NCBI GenBank assembly: GCA_029204225.1
Contig: CM055092.1
Span: forward strand, 99,762,651-99,826,650
DNA length: 64,000 nucleotides
DNA from: Diphasiastrum complanatum
Lineage: Eukaryota; Streptophyta; Lycopodiopsida; Lycopodiales; Lycopodiaceae
Reading direction: 5' to 3'
Shown here: in pieces, positions 46,994-57,840 of the stretch
Position numbering within the stretch: position 1 is the first letter of the stretch
Layout: every line of letters begins with the position of its first letter
The notes under the pieces: model-generated
Seen by the model: the letters and a program-made list of their open reading frames with translations, nothing else
What the model was told of the DNA's origin: nothing
Database searches by the model: none
Position numbers and translations under genes: made by a program

Positions 46994-47189
46994 TGATTGG
47001 TGCTTATGACGAATATGCATACACACATTCGTCAATGCCCACACCTCTCTAGACCTATTTGATTGAAGAAACTCACTATTCAAAATCGTAAGTATCTTAT
47101 TCTTGTCATATTGGTCTTGTTGCTCCCAAGGAGTGAATAAGACTGGTTCAAATATTCTAAATCTTTCACTCACTCTCGAGTTGTGCAAC
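46994..47189. other. no gene seen
   Basis: Sequence between two retroelement relics. No motif recognised. Confidence 0.35.
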
Positions 47190-47325
47190 TAGGAGACAAC
47201 TCATCACATTTGATCCATGGTGAAACAACAGTAAGGGTCAAATTTTAGATGGGTGATGTCAATTTGCTATCCAAATTTCTCCACGTACTAAATCTAACCA
47301 AGAACCTGCTCTCAATTAGCAGAAT
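47190..47325 (+). pseudogene. Copia protease-region fragment
   Basis: Reads SSHLIHGETTVRVKF and FLHVLNLTKNLLSISRIV with one stop. It matches GEGTVRIKF..LHIPNLTKNLLLVSKI at 56286-56410, the stretch just after the protease active site. It is cut by the TRIM-like element at 47326. Confidence 0.7.
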
Positions 47326-47600
47326 TGTGAAAATGTTTTATTCTTGGTGTTTGTGGTCGGTGGGCTAGGGATTGAACCTAGGACCTCCCCCATTCCAGTG
47401 GGGTGCTCTACCACTAACCTACCCGTCCATTTGTGTTCCAAGAGTGTTGTGCAAGGGCTATAGCCTTGACACTTTCGAACACTCCCCCTCAAGGCATAGC
47501 CCTTTATAGCTGCTGCCCACCTAAACCACACCCACAACCATGGCTCTGATACCATGTGAAAGTTTACACTTGGTGTGCATGGTCGGGCTTACAAGTTGAA
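47326..47600 (-). mobile_element. TRIM-like miniature LTR element, minus orientation
   Basis: Read on the minus strand: an LTR end GTAAACTTTCACA (plus 47555-47567), a perfect primer site TGGTATCAGAGC (47543-47554), about 50 bp, a purine tract CCTTGAGGGGGAG (47482-47494), then a complete second LTR of 156 bp starting TGTTCGAAAG and ending TTTTCACA (47326-47481). The two LTR ends align (GCCC..GACCA, CACACCAAG, TTTCACA), but the upstream LTR is cut short after about 40 bp (near 47600). The whole internal region is only about 73 bp and codes for nothing, as in TRIM elements. The complete LTR contains a tRNA-like sequence (separate entry). Confidence 0.7.
47354..47428 (-). ncRNA. tRNA-like sequence inside the TRIM LTR
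   Basis: On the minus strand, 75 nt with an A-box TAGGTTAGTGG (47411-47421), a B-box GGTTCAATCCC (47368-47378), a perfect 5-bp T-arm (CTAGG/CCTAG) with a 7-nt loop, and an anticodon-like arm CCCC/GGGG with GGA in the loop. The acceptor arm (GGACGGG against CCCACCG) and D-stem pair poorly, so it is not a working tRNA gene. It could still act as an internal RNA polymerase III promoter. Confidence 0.6.
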
Positions 47601-47639
47601 TATGAATTGCCTTTGATTTCTTTATAGGTTTTACAACTT

Positions 47640-50107
47640 CCATATATCACACGTGTCTCGTTTGTGGATCGAGTATTGATGCTCGACACTCACATTATCT
47701 AAGCAAAGATGTATATGAAAATCATCGCAAATACTTTCACGAGAATCATTCGTTTCGAAATACACAAAGAAAGGGATTAGGAGGAAAGCCGGAAACAAGG
47801 ACGCCTCCAAAGAGAATGTCCATGGCAGATTGGCACAAGCCCTAGATTGAATATGAGATCAAGCCAATCAATGGTATGAAAAGACTATCTATCTTTCATT
47901 GTCTACCATATTGGAATAAACTTTTGATCAATCACTTGCTTGATCATATGGATATATTCAAAAATGTGAGTGAATCATTATGGAAACACTTGGTGGGCAA
48001 AAAAGATAGTATTAATGCAAGACAAGACCTACAAGAATCAAAGACAAAAGAAGAGTATTGGCAAAAGTTGGGTATAGATGAAAATACTCATATCATTCAA
48101 AGAGCCCCTTGGATTCTTACCAAGGAAGAGAACAAGTATGTACGCATTTGCGAGATGAGAACGCCAATTGGTTTTGCTCATTCACTAGAACATCATTCAC
48201 AACAAAAGGAAAACTTCATGGTCTTAGATCTCATGATTGTCTGAAGATGCATGAGTAAATCTTTCCAATGTGTGTTCGTGGTTGTCTAATTGATCCACTT
48301 CACAATACCATTTACAAATAAGCATCCATTGTCAAGTACTTACATTTCTTTCATTTACGTTTTATGCTATTGCATATTTATTTTACATGCAAGTTTGATA
48401 AAGTCATATGATGATGATCATATACTACAAATATGATGTAGATGGACGTGTGACAAGGAGATTCGTGAGATAGATGTGGAAAAAAAACATGAAGATATAG
48501 TGGAGGCTATATGCAAGCCTGAGAGATATTTTCCAGCCTCCATCTTGGACATACAAGTGCATTTGGTTGTGCACTTGGTCCAAGAAACTGATATTGTTGG
48601 TCCTATGTGCACTCAAGGTACAAAATATACGATTTTGTTTTTTGTGGCCTCAATGTATTTAGCATCATTTTTTTACTATGTCATTGACCACTGCTCTCAT
48701 CATTGCAATAAATGTTTATAACTAGATGTTTTTTTGGGAGAGATTCATGAAAGTTTTGAAAGATTTTGTGCATCAAAAGACAAGACCAGAGGGAAGCATG
48801 GTCGATGGGTGGTTAGTGCAAGAATTTCTTATCTATGTCACTGAATTTTTGCTTCAAATACATCCATCTACTCCATGGTTATGGAATGATGAGGAGAACA
48901 ATGAGGTAAAAGGCAAAAAACCCCAAGGTATAGGTTCTCTTAAGAAAAGGACCCCTTTCTAAGAGAAAAAATTTCTACTTTCATGCTCTATAATTCTAAA
49001 GTGATGGATAAGTGGTTGGAATTATACGAGAGAAGAAAAAAAGAAAGTTGTCTAGAAATAAACACCGACATAATAGGCAAAGTAGGGGCCATGCTGCACC
49101 TTCACGTGATGTTGACCAATTCACCATAGACAGGCAAGATCAAAGAGACAAATCATATCTGACACGGAATGGGAATTTGCAAGAGGATGTGATTGGAAGG
49201 TTTGTTTATTGTTTTTTTTTTGTAGTAAAAATACAATGTACATGTATAATAATTGACTATTGTCCTAATTACAGTTAATATATGGCAGTATCAAAAGTAT
49301 AGTGCAATGTAGGCATATGGTCGTCATCATCTCATTGAACGAGTTGACATGAAATGAGAAACTTATGATTGTGTTGTGATGGCATCTTTCAATCAAGAAA
49401 GTCCGAGTAGTGCACGAGACCAAAGTCCAATCTCTAGAGAGCTTGAGTATGTAGGAATTATTCAAGATATATATGAAGTGTGTTTCGGTGAAAATGGTAA
49501 ATAGTTTTTGTTTGATGTCAAATGGTTCAAAATCAATTATCAAGGGTCAAATGCAACCGTGAAAAGAGATCGTAGTGGACTTTTTGCTATCCATTCAACC
49601 AAGACATTAAGCATGGATTTTTCAAACACATCGGTGTTGCCTTGTCATTGTGAACATGTGTGTCACATGAGTTTGACATCCATTTTTTCTCAATCATAAT
49701 CAATAATATACACTACTTCATTGCAATTCCATGACATTGTTTGAACAAACTTTTTAACTTAACATTGTTAAATGTGTAGGTATTTTTTCAACCAGATCGA
49801 CTAAACAACAAGTGGTGGTATGTTGTTCAAGTTAGCCACATGCAAGACATGTAGTTCAAAATGCATACATTGAGAATGAAATGGAGGACTTGAATACTGA
49901 CAACACAAACATAGACGTTGATGAGGATATAAAAATATCTCCAAGTTTTTTAAATATTATAGACAATACTATAAATGAATCGAATGATTTTGACACAAAC
50001 GACAATATTGAGAGAGTCCGATTACTATAGTACTGATAATGAAATTCATCTAAGCGGAGATGAGTTGCAAGATGTACTGGCTGATGAATTTGAATCTTGT
50101 TATGATG

Positions 50108-50112
<5 letters not shown>
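47640..50112 (+). pseudogene. second CACTA TNP2-type transposase, C-terminal half
   Basis: From about 47690: SKDVYENHRKYFHENHSFR, GKPETRTPPKRMS, then MKRLSIFHCLPYWNKLL, NHLLDHMDIFKNVSESLW and ARQDLQES (47876-48050). The DUF4218-like part: HEDIVEAICKPERYFPASIL and VHLVVHLVQE (48480-48600), then FMKVLKDFVHQKTRPEGSMV (48735-48800). The DUF4216-like part: ELEYVGIIQDIYEVCF (49440-49490), DVKWFKI and, after an intron-like gap, DRLNNKWWYVVQVS (49790-49850). It closes with an acidic tail and stops near 50030. Stops, frame changes and likely introns interrupt it. The N-terminal half is missing: homology starts after the TRIM-like element. It complements the first copy at 8966-12370, which lacks this end. 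Confidence 0.85.

Positions 50113-50149
<37 letters not shown>
50111..50149. repeat. (AT)n microsatellite
   Basis: An AT dinucleotide run of about 39 bp immediately after the transposase tail. Confidence 0.95.
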
Positions 50150-50152
<3 letters not shown>

Positions 50153-50885
50153 AACCATTGACGTGATAAATTAATAGTCTGTGTAATTATTGCATCTTTA
50201 TAATAGATTTTTGTATTTTTCAAGTTCATCTTGAGTTCTATCTAGCAATCACTTCTGATTCATTTTAAATCAAATGCTTTCACTGCAATCTATATCTTAC
50301 TAAAGATCTAGCAAAAATTGATTGACCATTAGTGAATATACGTTGATCATTTATATATGCTTAAAAAATAATTTTCTTTTGAAACATCCTTACTACTGAA
50401 AATCTATATATTAAAGCAATATCTTCAAATCTTCACTCTGGTTGAACTAACTTTTCTTTTCAAAGAAAAAAAAAAATTGTAGATATATACCTGTTGGTTT
50501 CAATATTCTTTCTTTGCTTGTTTGCTCAGTCCACAATGTTGACATTGCAATTCATCACAATCAAGTATGCACAATCATGCGAATTATATATTCACAGAGT
50601 CATGCACAATCATGCAAATTATATATTCACATAGTCATCATATATTCACATTATAATATGAGAGATAATAATACACTTTTTCATAGTGTTCGATTATTCA
50701 TTCATCTTTGCTACCACACAAATGTATATAACATTGCTTTTCTTTCATCAACAAATTTTTGGAACATAACGATTTCATCAGAGCATAATAATTTGACATC
50801 ATGATCATTTAATTTTTAGTTCAAAATCATGATCACATAATAATCATTTTATTATTAGTCAACACTTATTCAAAATCTCAAAAGA
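50150..50885. other. no gene seen
   Basis: Very AT-rich. A TCATGCACAATCATGC(A/G)AATTATATATTCACA type unit is duplicated in tandem near 50570-50640. Otherwise nothing recognised. Confidence 0.5.
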
Positions 50886-51406
50886 AGTCTTATTCAAATT
50901 AATCCAACTTTGGAATTCTCTGGAAATTTGCCATGCGTGGCAAGTCTCCAGAATTACACTTCTAGTGAAAGTTGGTTAAATAATAGTCATGCATGGCACT
51001 TCCACGCGTGGCTCAACCATGACAATCACTTAGGCGTTCATTTTTTAAAACTCTATTTAAAAAACAAATTGTGTGGTACTGCCATGCATGGCAGTGCCAT
51101 GCAAAACAAAACAATTTATTGTCGGACCCCACCTCCTTTGAGTTTCTCCCTCTAGTCGAGTTTTCTCACATGGATTTTCTCTCTACTTGAGAGAAGGGCA
51201 TTTCCAGACTTATATTTCAGTTGTACAAGTATTCACACTTGTGAATGTACTTGTCTTGATGATTTATGCATGGTAGAAAGTGCTCTTGCCTTAGATTTAT
51301 GCAATAGATCTTGATTTTCAATCTATGTGTGATCTATGTGCAATCACAAAGTCTCAGGAGATCAATAACACACTTTGTGGCACTCCCACATGTGTGAATT
51401 TCAACA
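50886..51406 (+). mobile_element. probable LTR of a fourth Copia element
   Basis: Ends TTTCAACA at 51406 directly before a primer site. The reverse complement of its last 120 bp resembles the start of the solo LTR at 62154 (TGTTGAA..CACA(C/T)GTG, GATCTCCT, ATTCAAGATCTAT). TTCACACTTGTGAA lies at 51231-51244 and CACATGTGTG near 51387. Its left end is not resolved; three copies of a CATGC(A/G)TGGCA palindrome-like motif lie at 50930-51105. Confidence 0.5.
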
Positions 51407-51419
51407 TGGTATCAGAGCT
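51407..51419 (+). other. primer binding site of the fourth Copia element
   Basis: TGGTATCAGAGCT abutting the LTR end; perfect match to the plant Copia consensus. Confidence 0.85.
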
Positions 51420-52031
51420 AGCCTAAGATATCCATGCATATGTCAATTGGATGTGAAAATTTGCCTTGAAATCAATAACTTTTGAGTGTACTTGCATCTA
51501 CCAAAATTTGAATGGTTGGTGTTTCTCCAAGGTAGATCCGAATCGAGTGCTTGATTGCTTGTTGGAAAGCAACTGGTAAATGTAGTTTCTAGTGCAATTG
51601 ATTTCAAGTCAATTGGATGTGCCTCGAAGTGATGTAGGTAGGGCACCTAACCTATGTAGACACATCAATTTAGGCTCACTTCTTGCTTTTTGATCCAAAA
51701 ACTCAAGCGAAAGCTTGCCAATCTTGTCTATTTGAGATCTAGACAATTTTTTGAGGTCATAGCCACATAGTTTCATGCAATCCAATTGTATTTGAGTCAT
51801 TTGTGAATGTTTTTGAGTGCTTTTGAGTGTTTGAGTCAAGTTGACCCAAACTTTGTCCATGCTCCATCTTGGGATGAGAGTTTGATCTAGTTTGAGAGAG
51901 ATTGGTAGAGCTAGTGAGATAGGTCTCACACCAAGTCTCATATTGGAGTTAGTAGTGCACCTTTTAATGATCCATTATTGAGAGAGAAGCAACACCTTCT
52001 GATCCATTACAAGACATCTTTTTCACTTTTC
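51420..52031 (+). other. leader of the fourth Copia element
   Basis: About 610 bp between primer site and gag start, similar in length to the leader of the nested element. No gene. Confidence 0.55.
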
Positions 52032-52742
52032 ATGGCTTCCATAGGTTCCTTCCTATTAATGTCAAGTGAGAGATTGAACACCTCCAATTATGACATTTGG
52101 AAGGTGAGGATGGACTCCATTTTGGTGCCCCAAGATGTGATGGAGATTGTGCTAGGACTTGTGGAGGAGTCTCAAGAGCTCCAAGAGGTCCAAAAGTACA
52201 AGAAAAGGGCTAGGATGTCCCTACATATCATAAAGATGAATGTTTCCAATGAAGTGTTGTGGGAGATTGGCTCATGCACCTCATCCAAGGAGGCTTGGGC
52301 CACATTGAAATCCATCTATGAAAAGAACACATTGAAGGATGATGGAGAGGTGAAAGCTCACTTCAAGAAGGACAAGCCAAGAGGAAAGGTCAAAGATCAA
52401 CATCAACATTTCAAGAAGGACAAATCAAAGGAGGAGAGTGACGAGGAGTCAAGTTGCAAATCCAACAAGAAGTGCTACTTTTGTGGTAAGAATGGGTATT
52501 TTGCTTCTAATTGTTTCAAGAAGAAAGAGTTTAAGAGAGATGGTGATGTGGTAGCAAGTGGGACTATATGTGCTAATACTTCAAGATTGATGTTAATCCT
52601 TGTGGATGTGTGGCCAAGAGGAGCTTGGATCATCTCAAGGAGGAGAAGGCAAGTAATCTACCTCAACCTATGTTCCAAGATGGTAAGGCTCATGAAGATG
52701 GTGCTTTGGCAAAAAGACATGGAGAGTTATTATTTCATGTGA
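52032..52742 (+). pseudogene. Copia gag with internal deletion
   Basis: Starts MASIGSFLLMSSERLNTSNY at 52032. Matches the other gag proteins (YDIWKVRMDSI, SLHIIKMNVSNEVLWEIG, CTSSKEAWATLKSIYEK), then jumps to the Lys-rich pre-knuckle part. The middle (RVLTLRR..DLQEIL, about 100 codons in the sister gag) is missing without breaking the frame. The knuckle reads CYFCGKNGYFASNC: the zinc-binding His is Tyr, so it should not bind zinc normally. After about 52560 the frame no longer looks like Copia. Confidence 0.85.
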
Positions 52743-52785
52743 CTTATTACTTAATGACTTCAATTGGAGGTATCTCCTATCAAAG

Positions 52786-53391
52786 GTGCTTGATATAAAG
52801 ATTGCAATAGTTGATAGTTTGGGGATCTCTAGAGCCATATGCTTTGTCAACATTCATTTGAAAGTAAGGAATAAGGAGGATCTAATCTCAATCAGGAGGA
52901 TGATGGTAGGATTTTCAAATCTACCAAAAATCCAAGTGTATGATGGAGATTTGCCAAAGCTTGAGGAGGAGGCTTCTCAACACATGGTTTTATGGAGATA
53001 TTCAAGAGTCAAGGCCGAGTCTATGTGGCTCACTTCTCATGGCAAAGAGGGGCAAGTTTCAGGTGGTATCTACTCCAACATTCTCACTTATGCTTCTCTT
53101 CAATTATTTGATATACCATCTTGGTTTATTGAGATTTTTACATCTCAAAGTTCAAGTAAGGCAATACTAGTTTTGTATGATGCCTATTATATGGACATAT
53201 TTCTTGTCATTGATGGCTTATATATGTTTCCAAATCATTTTGAAAGCAAGTGGTTGTCTCATCAAATGTATGCTCTTGGATCTAGTAAGAGCAAGAATGA
53301 GTTTGTTACTCATAGTGTGAAAAATCATGTTTTTACATGTTTTGAGGCAATTTGTAAACTTCTCTTGAGATTAAGTGAAACATCCTTGTAG
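52786..53391 (+). CDS. unrecognised open frame, 201 codons
   Basis: I do not recognise it. It lies downstream of the damaged gag, where protease and integrase would be expected, but shows no DSGA, HHCC or DNGGE motif. Composition is protein-like (LPKIQVYDGDLPKLEEEAS, FDIPSWFIEIFTSQSSS). A competing frame (52940-53170) overlaps. It may be highly diverged or rearranged pol, or captured sequence, or chance. Confidence 0.25.
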   Translation: MLDIKIAIVDSLGISRAICFVNIHLKVRNKEDLISIRRMMVGFSNLPKIQVYDGDLPKLEEEASQHMVLWRYSRVKAESMWLTSHGKEGQVSGGIYSNILTYASLQLFDIPSWFIEIFTSQSSSKAILVLYDAYYMDIFLVIDGLYMFPNHFESKWLSHQMYALGSSKSKNEFVTHSVKNHVFTCFEAICKLLLRLSETSL

Positions 53392-53429
53392 TCTAGGTCG
53401 AATTTCAACTCAGAATCAAATACTGGCTC

Positions 53430-54235
53430 AAGTGAAATTTGAATTCTTCTTCATCATTCCAGCCAAAGCAGAACCTGTTCTACAAATATTGTAAGAGGAT
53501 TGGCCATCTCATCAAGAATTGCAGAATACTCAAGTACAACAATGAAAAGAAGATGCAGTCCCAACAACAAGCAAATGTTGTCTCAACCAGTTACTCGATC
53601 TAGCATGAAGAGAAAGATGAGGCTACATTTTTGACCAAAGTCGAAGAACAACAGGATATCGATTCCTGGTATTTGGACTCAGGTGCAACACAACAGATGA
53701 CTCACTATCAAGACTGGAGCTGTCTATTTGTTGACTATTATTGATGACTTCTCTCAAATGACTGTAACATATTTCTTGAAGAACAAATCCAATACTCTCA
53801 AGTTCTTCATGCAATTCAAGGCATCATCTAAAAAATCGACACCCAAAGAATAATCAAATCTTTTACACTCAGATGCAGAGGGAGTATTTATCTCCAACAA
53901 ACTCAAAGACCTCTACAAGGCAACCAGAATCCAACAACATTTTACAACAAGCTCACCTCAGTTAAATGGTGTAGCTAAATGGAAGACTCAATCACTCATT
54001 GAAAGTGCAAGGAGCATGCTGTTACTACAACATCCTACCTTCAAAATCGATCCATTTCAGAGGCCCTGAATGGCAAGACACTTTATCAGGTGTGGACAAG
54101 ATCGAAGCCATTACTCAACCATATCATAGTGTTTGGATGTTTTGCTTTCAGTCAGATCACTACTTGTGAACCTCAAGGGAGGGTTACTTACAATCTTTAG
54201 GATCTTGAACTTACTAACATTACTTTTACATAAAA
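53430..54235 (+). pseudogene. Copia pol fragment A: knuckle, protease, integrase
   Basis: Knuckle trace YCKRIGHLIKNC, protease SWYLDSGATQQMTHY (intact DSGA), then at 53716 a jump to the integrase core DFSQMTVTYFLKNKSN and later ALNGKTLYQVWTRSKPLLNH and VFGCFAFSQI. The segment between protease and integrase present in fragment B (56290-56805) is deleted here. From 53716 it is nearly identical to 56806 onward, the start of the tandem duplication. Multiple stops. Confidence 0.8.
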
Positions 54236-54339
54236 CAAGTCTTGAAAAAACTTAAATGAAATAAAATTAAACTTGAAATAATGAATCCAAAAATTCATTC
54301 ACAAAATCATTCACATGCAACAAAAGCATTTAGATTTGT

Positions 54340-54560
54340 TGCTTTCCTAGAGTGGATTAGTTTTTTTTTTCTTGTTTGTGGATTAATGTAGGAACCAGCA
54401 TTCAAGTAAACTAAATAGGCTAGAAATGTGGTATAAATCTTGCATATCCTCCAACATTCTAGTTTTTGAAGTTCTTGGGATGTCCAAGAATCAAAACACT
54501 GGTTGGTTTCTTGATTCTTGTTTTAGCTTTGTGGATTAATGAGCATGGTAACAAACAAGA
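54340..54560 (+). mobile_element. LTR-like repeat, truncated (left unit)
   Basis: Matches 57370-57620 and the reverse complement of part of 13090-13640. Follows pol fragment A, so a 3' LTR position is likely. Its second half is deleted. Confidence 0.55.
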
Positions 54561-54567
54561 AACAGTT

Positions 54568-54759
54568 TTAAAGAAGAAGCAAGGAAATAACCAACAGATC
54601 CTCTGGAGTAGGGGATCTGTCATTTGAAACCGTTGCCACTTGAACTCCAATGCATTCTACATCCCGAAGAACTGCAACATTGTCCACGCTCAGATCCATG
54701 CAAACAAACTCCCAATCTCTCGCCACATATGAGTTTCTACGAACTGGATAGAGCCACAT
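54568..54759 (-). CDS. unrecognised minus-strand frame, left unit
   Basis: 63 codons starting MWLYPVRRNSYVARDWEF. The right unit has the same frame at 57849-58124 (91 codons), extended by a different C terminus. Conservation between recent duplicates does not prove coding. No family recognised. Confidence 0.15.
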   Translation of the reverse strand: MWLYPVRRNSYVARDWEFVCMDLSVDNVAVLRDVECIGVQVATVSNDRSPTPEDLLVISLLLL

Positions 54760-54899
54760 ATATGGCTACATCATTGCCCATATCCACTGACTGATACACT
54801 CACAAATCTGTTGGCTGTCTCATTGTTAGCAAACGCACTAACAGAGCTAGATTTTCTTCAACACAAGCTCATGCTCCTCCCATCCCCTCACGCTTCCAT

Positions 54900-55830
54900 T
54901 CTCAATTGGAGCCCCTCAGTGAAATCTCAACCGAAGCACCTATATCAAATCTCATCCCGAATGATCTATTAAATCTCAACTGACACACTCTGTCAAATAT
55001 CAACCAATGCACTCTGTTAAATCTCAACCGGAGCCCATTGTTCAGTTTTCAACCGGAGCGCTCGTACAAATCTCAACTAAAGAGATTCTATCACGTCTCA
55101 ACTGACGGGGTTCCTCACCATTGCCAAACCACCTTCCACGTCCATCTGCCATTGAACCACAACAGCCGCATTCCATCACAAACAGATCACCTTCCACCTC
55201 CATCCGTCATTGAATCGCATCAGACCGCATTCCATCGCAACCATCTGCATTCACTCGTTGTGACCGCATTCCATCCCAACCGACCATGTACACCCATTGC
55301 GACCGCATTCCATCCCAACCAACCCCATACACCTGTTGCGACTGCATTCCATCCCAATCGACCGCATTCAACTGTTACCCCGTATTTCTCCCAGATAGAC
55401 CTCCACGCTCAACCCTTAAAGCCCCACACTACTTCAGCTGCCCTTCATGCTCCATTTCCTTCAAATCTCAACCGATGTCCAGTGTTAAATCTCAACCGAC
55501 AGCCAGAGTTAAATCTCAACCGACGGCCGGTGTCAAATCTCAACCAACGGCTAGTGTCAAATCTCAACCGACGGCCAGTGTCAAATCTCAATCTACGGCC
55601 AGTGTTAAATCTTAGCCGATAGCCAGTGTCAAATCTCACGGCCATTGATAAATCTCAACTGACGGCCACTTTCAACCTCTTAACCGGAGCCCACTATTCA
55701 AATCTCAACCGAAGAGACTATATCAAATCTCAACCAAAGAGATTCTATCAAATCTCGACCAAAGGGGTCCCCCACCATCTCAACCGGACCAAATCTAGGC
55801 CAGATCACAAAACTTTCAAGCAACATCCTT
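54900..55830. repeat. AAATCTCAACCG-type repeat region, left unit
   Basis: Irregular copies of AAATCTCAACCGA(G/C) through the region, with CGCATTCCATCCCAACC repeats at about 55150-55370 and the regular 24-bp array inside it. Long frames across it are repeat-encoded. Confidence 0.8.
55463..55675. repeat. 24-bp minisatellite array, left unit
   Basis: About nine units built from AAATCTCAACCGACGG and CCAGTGTT. Being a multiple of three, it yields an octapeptide repeat (KSQPTASV) in one frame. One unit near 55635 is shortened to 19 bp. Confidence 0.9.
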
Positions 55831-56285
55831 GATTGCCATTTCGACCGAACTACTTGTCCCCCAAGCGACACCGCATTTTGTTTGCATCCGAGTCCCTCTA
55901 TCTCTAGTTGCATCTAATGCCCTCTGACTTTGTTGCATTTTGTTTGCATCTGATTCCCTCAATCTCCATTTGCATCTAATGCCCTCTGACTCTATTTGCC
56001 TCTGATGCCTCTACACCTGTTTTCATCCGACACCCATTTGCATCCCATTTATATTTTTTGAATCGATGGTACATCCAATAGCTTGAATCGATGATCTATA
56101 TCAGACGCTGTTTGGAGTCATATCTGATGATCCACACAAATCGCCAACTGCACCACCATAAATCATAGCAACTGCAACGAGCCTCCAACTATCGCATTCC
56201 ACCACAAATAGGCCACATCTACCCTTGAATTGAAACAGACCGCATTCATCCGCAGTCGCAAATAAACCGCATTCATCCACACACA
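55831..56285. repeat. GCATCTAATGCCC / GCATTCATCCGCA repeats
   Basis: Short repeats: TTTGCATCTAATGCCCTCTG three times near 55910-56000 and CGCATTCATCC(G/A)CA near 56230-56280. Same in the right unit. No gene. Confidence 0.6.
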
Positions 56286-57365
56286 ACTCATTCCATTGCG
56301 GGTGAAGGAACAGTCAGAATCAAATTCCCGAAAGGTGATGTAATGTTTTTGTCCAATGTTCTTCACATTCCAAATCTGACCAAAAACTTGCTCTTAGTTA
56401 GCAAAATCACAGATTCAGGTCAGAGGGTCGAATTCGATAGACAAGACTGCACTATTGTTGACGAATCTAGAAATTTTTTTGCTTTTAGTAGAAGATGTGG
56501 AAATTTGCACATACTCAGTCACTCCTATTCTACAAGTAGTCAAGCTCTTATTACTACTACTTCTAGTTCAAATGATATGTCATAGATTAGGCCATTTAAA
56601 TTCTAGTTGTAATCAACAAATGTTAAAACAAAACTTAGTACAGAATTTACCCTTCATTAGCAAATCCGATACTCCATATATAAGCTGTATTTCCAGCAAG
56701 CATGTTAGAAGTTCAATCGTTTCAGATCCAGAATGTATTTCTAAAAATTTGCTAGATCTTGTACACATGGACATTTGTGGTCCTATGTAGACTAGTTCCA
56801 CAAGAGGAGCTGTCTATTTGTTGACTATTATTGATGACTTCTCTCAAAGGACTGTAACATATTTCTTGAAGAACAAATCCAATACTCTCAAGTTCTTCAT
56901 GCAGTTCAAGACATCATCAAAAAAATCGACCCATAGAAGAATCAAAGCTTTTACACTTAGATGCAGAGGGAGTATTTATCTCCACCAAACTCAAAGACTT
57001 CTACAAGGCAACCGGAATACAACAACATTTTACAACAAGCTCACCTAGAGTTAAATGGTGTAACTAAATGGAAGACTCAGTCACTCATTGAAAGTGCAAG
57101 GAGCATGCTGGCCCATGCATCTCTTCCAAAGAAGTTCTAGGCAGAAGTTGTTACTACAATAGCCTACCTTCAAAATCGATCCATTTCAGAGGCCCTGAAT
57201 GGCAAGACACTTTATCAGGTGTGGACAAGATCGAAGCCATTACTCAACCATATCAGAGTGTTTGGATGTTTTGCTTTCAGTCAGATCACTACTTGTGAAC
57301 CTCAAGGGAGAGTTACTTACAATCTTTAGGATCTGGAACTTACTAACTTTACTTTTACATAAAAC
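56286..57365 (+). pseudogene. Copia pol fragment B: protease region to integrase
   Basis: GEGTVRIKF and LHIPNLTKNLLLVSKI (after the protease), RLGHLNSSCNQQML (GAG-pre-integrase), DLVHMDICGPM (first Asp of the DDE core), IIDDFSQRTVTYFL, then broken ERKTQS-like text and ALNGKTLYQVWTRSKP. Ends near 57365, followed by an LTR-like repeat. The second acidic motif is degraded and frames shift several times. Closest to fragment A and to 47190-47325. Confidence 0.85.
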
Positions 57366-57369
57366 AACA

Positions 57370-57840
57370 TGCAACAAAAGCATTTAGATTTGTTGCTTTC
57401 CTAGAGTGGATTAGTTTTTTTTTCTTGTTTGTGGATTAATGTAGGAACCGGCATTCAAGTAAACTAAATAGGCTAGAAATGTGGTAAAAAATTTGCATAT
57501 CCTCCAACATTCTAGTTTTTGATGTTCTTGGGATGTCCTTGAATCAAAAACACTGGTTGGTTTCTTGATTCTTGGACTTCTAAAATGCTATAGATTAGTT
57601 CTTGTTTCAGCTTTGTGGATTAATGCAAGTGTAGCTCAGTTCTAGTAAAGTGTAGGATCTGATTCAGTTCGTTTTTAGAGTAGGTAGCTGTAGAATCAAT
57701 TGAATGTTCATTTGGGCTACATGCTGATCTGTAAATGAATGCTCATGTCTTGCATCTCTGTTTGAATGTGAGTCTTTTCAAGAGAGAATGACCTTGAGTT
57801 GTACTCTGATAGGCAGAACATTATACTACAAAGATATTTA
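57370..57840 (+). mobile_element. LTR-like repeat (right unit)
   Basis: Fullest plus-strand copy: CTAGAGTGGATTAG, GGATTAATGTAGGAACC, CAATTGAATGTTCATTTGGGC, CAAGAGAGAATGACC. Matches the reverse complement of 13150-13640. No clean TG...CA ends and no primer site seen. Confidence 0.6.

Larger units (their letters stand above)
53716..56290. repeat. tandem duplication, left unit
   Basis: Matches 56806-59745 in order: integrase end, LTR-like repeat, a unique segment with a conserved minus-strand frame, CTCAACCG-type repeats, the 24-bp array and a Cys-poor GCATCTAATGCCC repeat region. At the left edge the two units are offset by 3,090 bp. The left unit lacks about 340 bp present at about 57560-57900. 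Confidence 0.85.

Noticed and set aside
47354-47428. Functional tRNA-Ser (GGA) gene
   Set aside because: Acceptor and D stems pair poorly and the sequence sits inside an LTR; kept only as a tRNA-like promoter element.
47326-47481. A SINE instead of a TRIM LTR
   Set aside because: The flanking primer site, purine tract and matching second LTR end favour a TRIM; a SINE inserted into an LTR remains possible and is listed as the refuting outcome.
47316-47555. 79-codon minus-strand frame
   Set aside because: Lies across the TRIM-like element's LTR and internal region, which are non-coding by structure.
55038-55645. 194-codon frame with an octapeptide repeat
   Set aside because: Produced by a 24-bp minisatellite whose length is a multiple of three; the other strand is open too.
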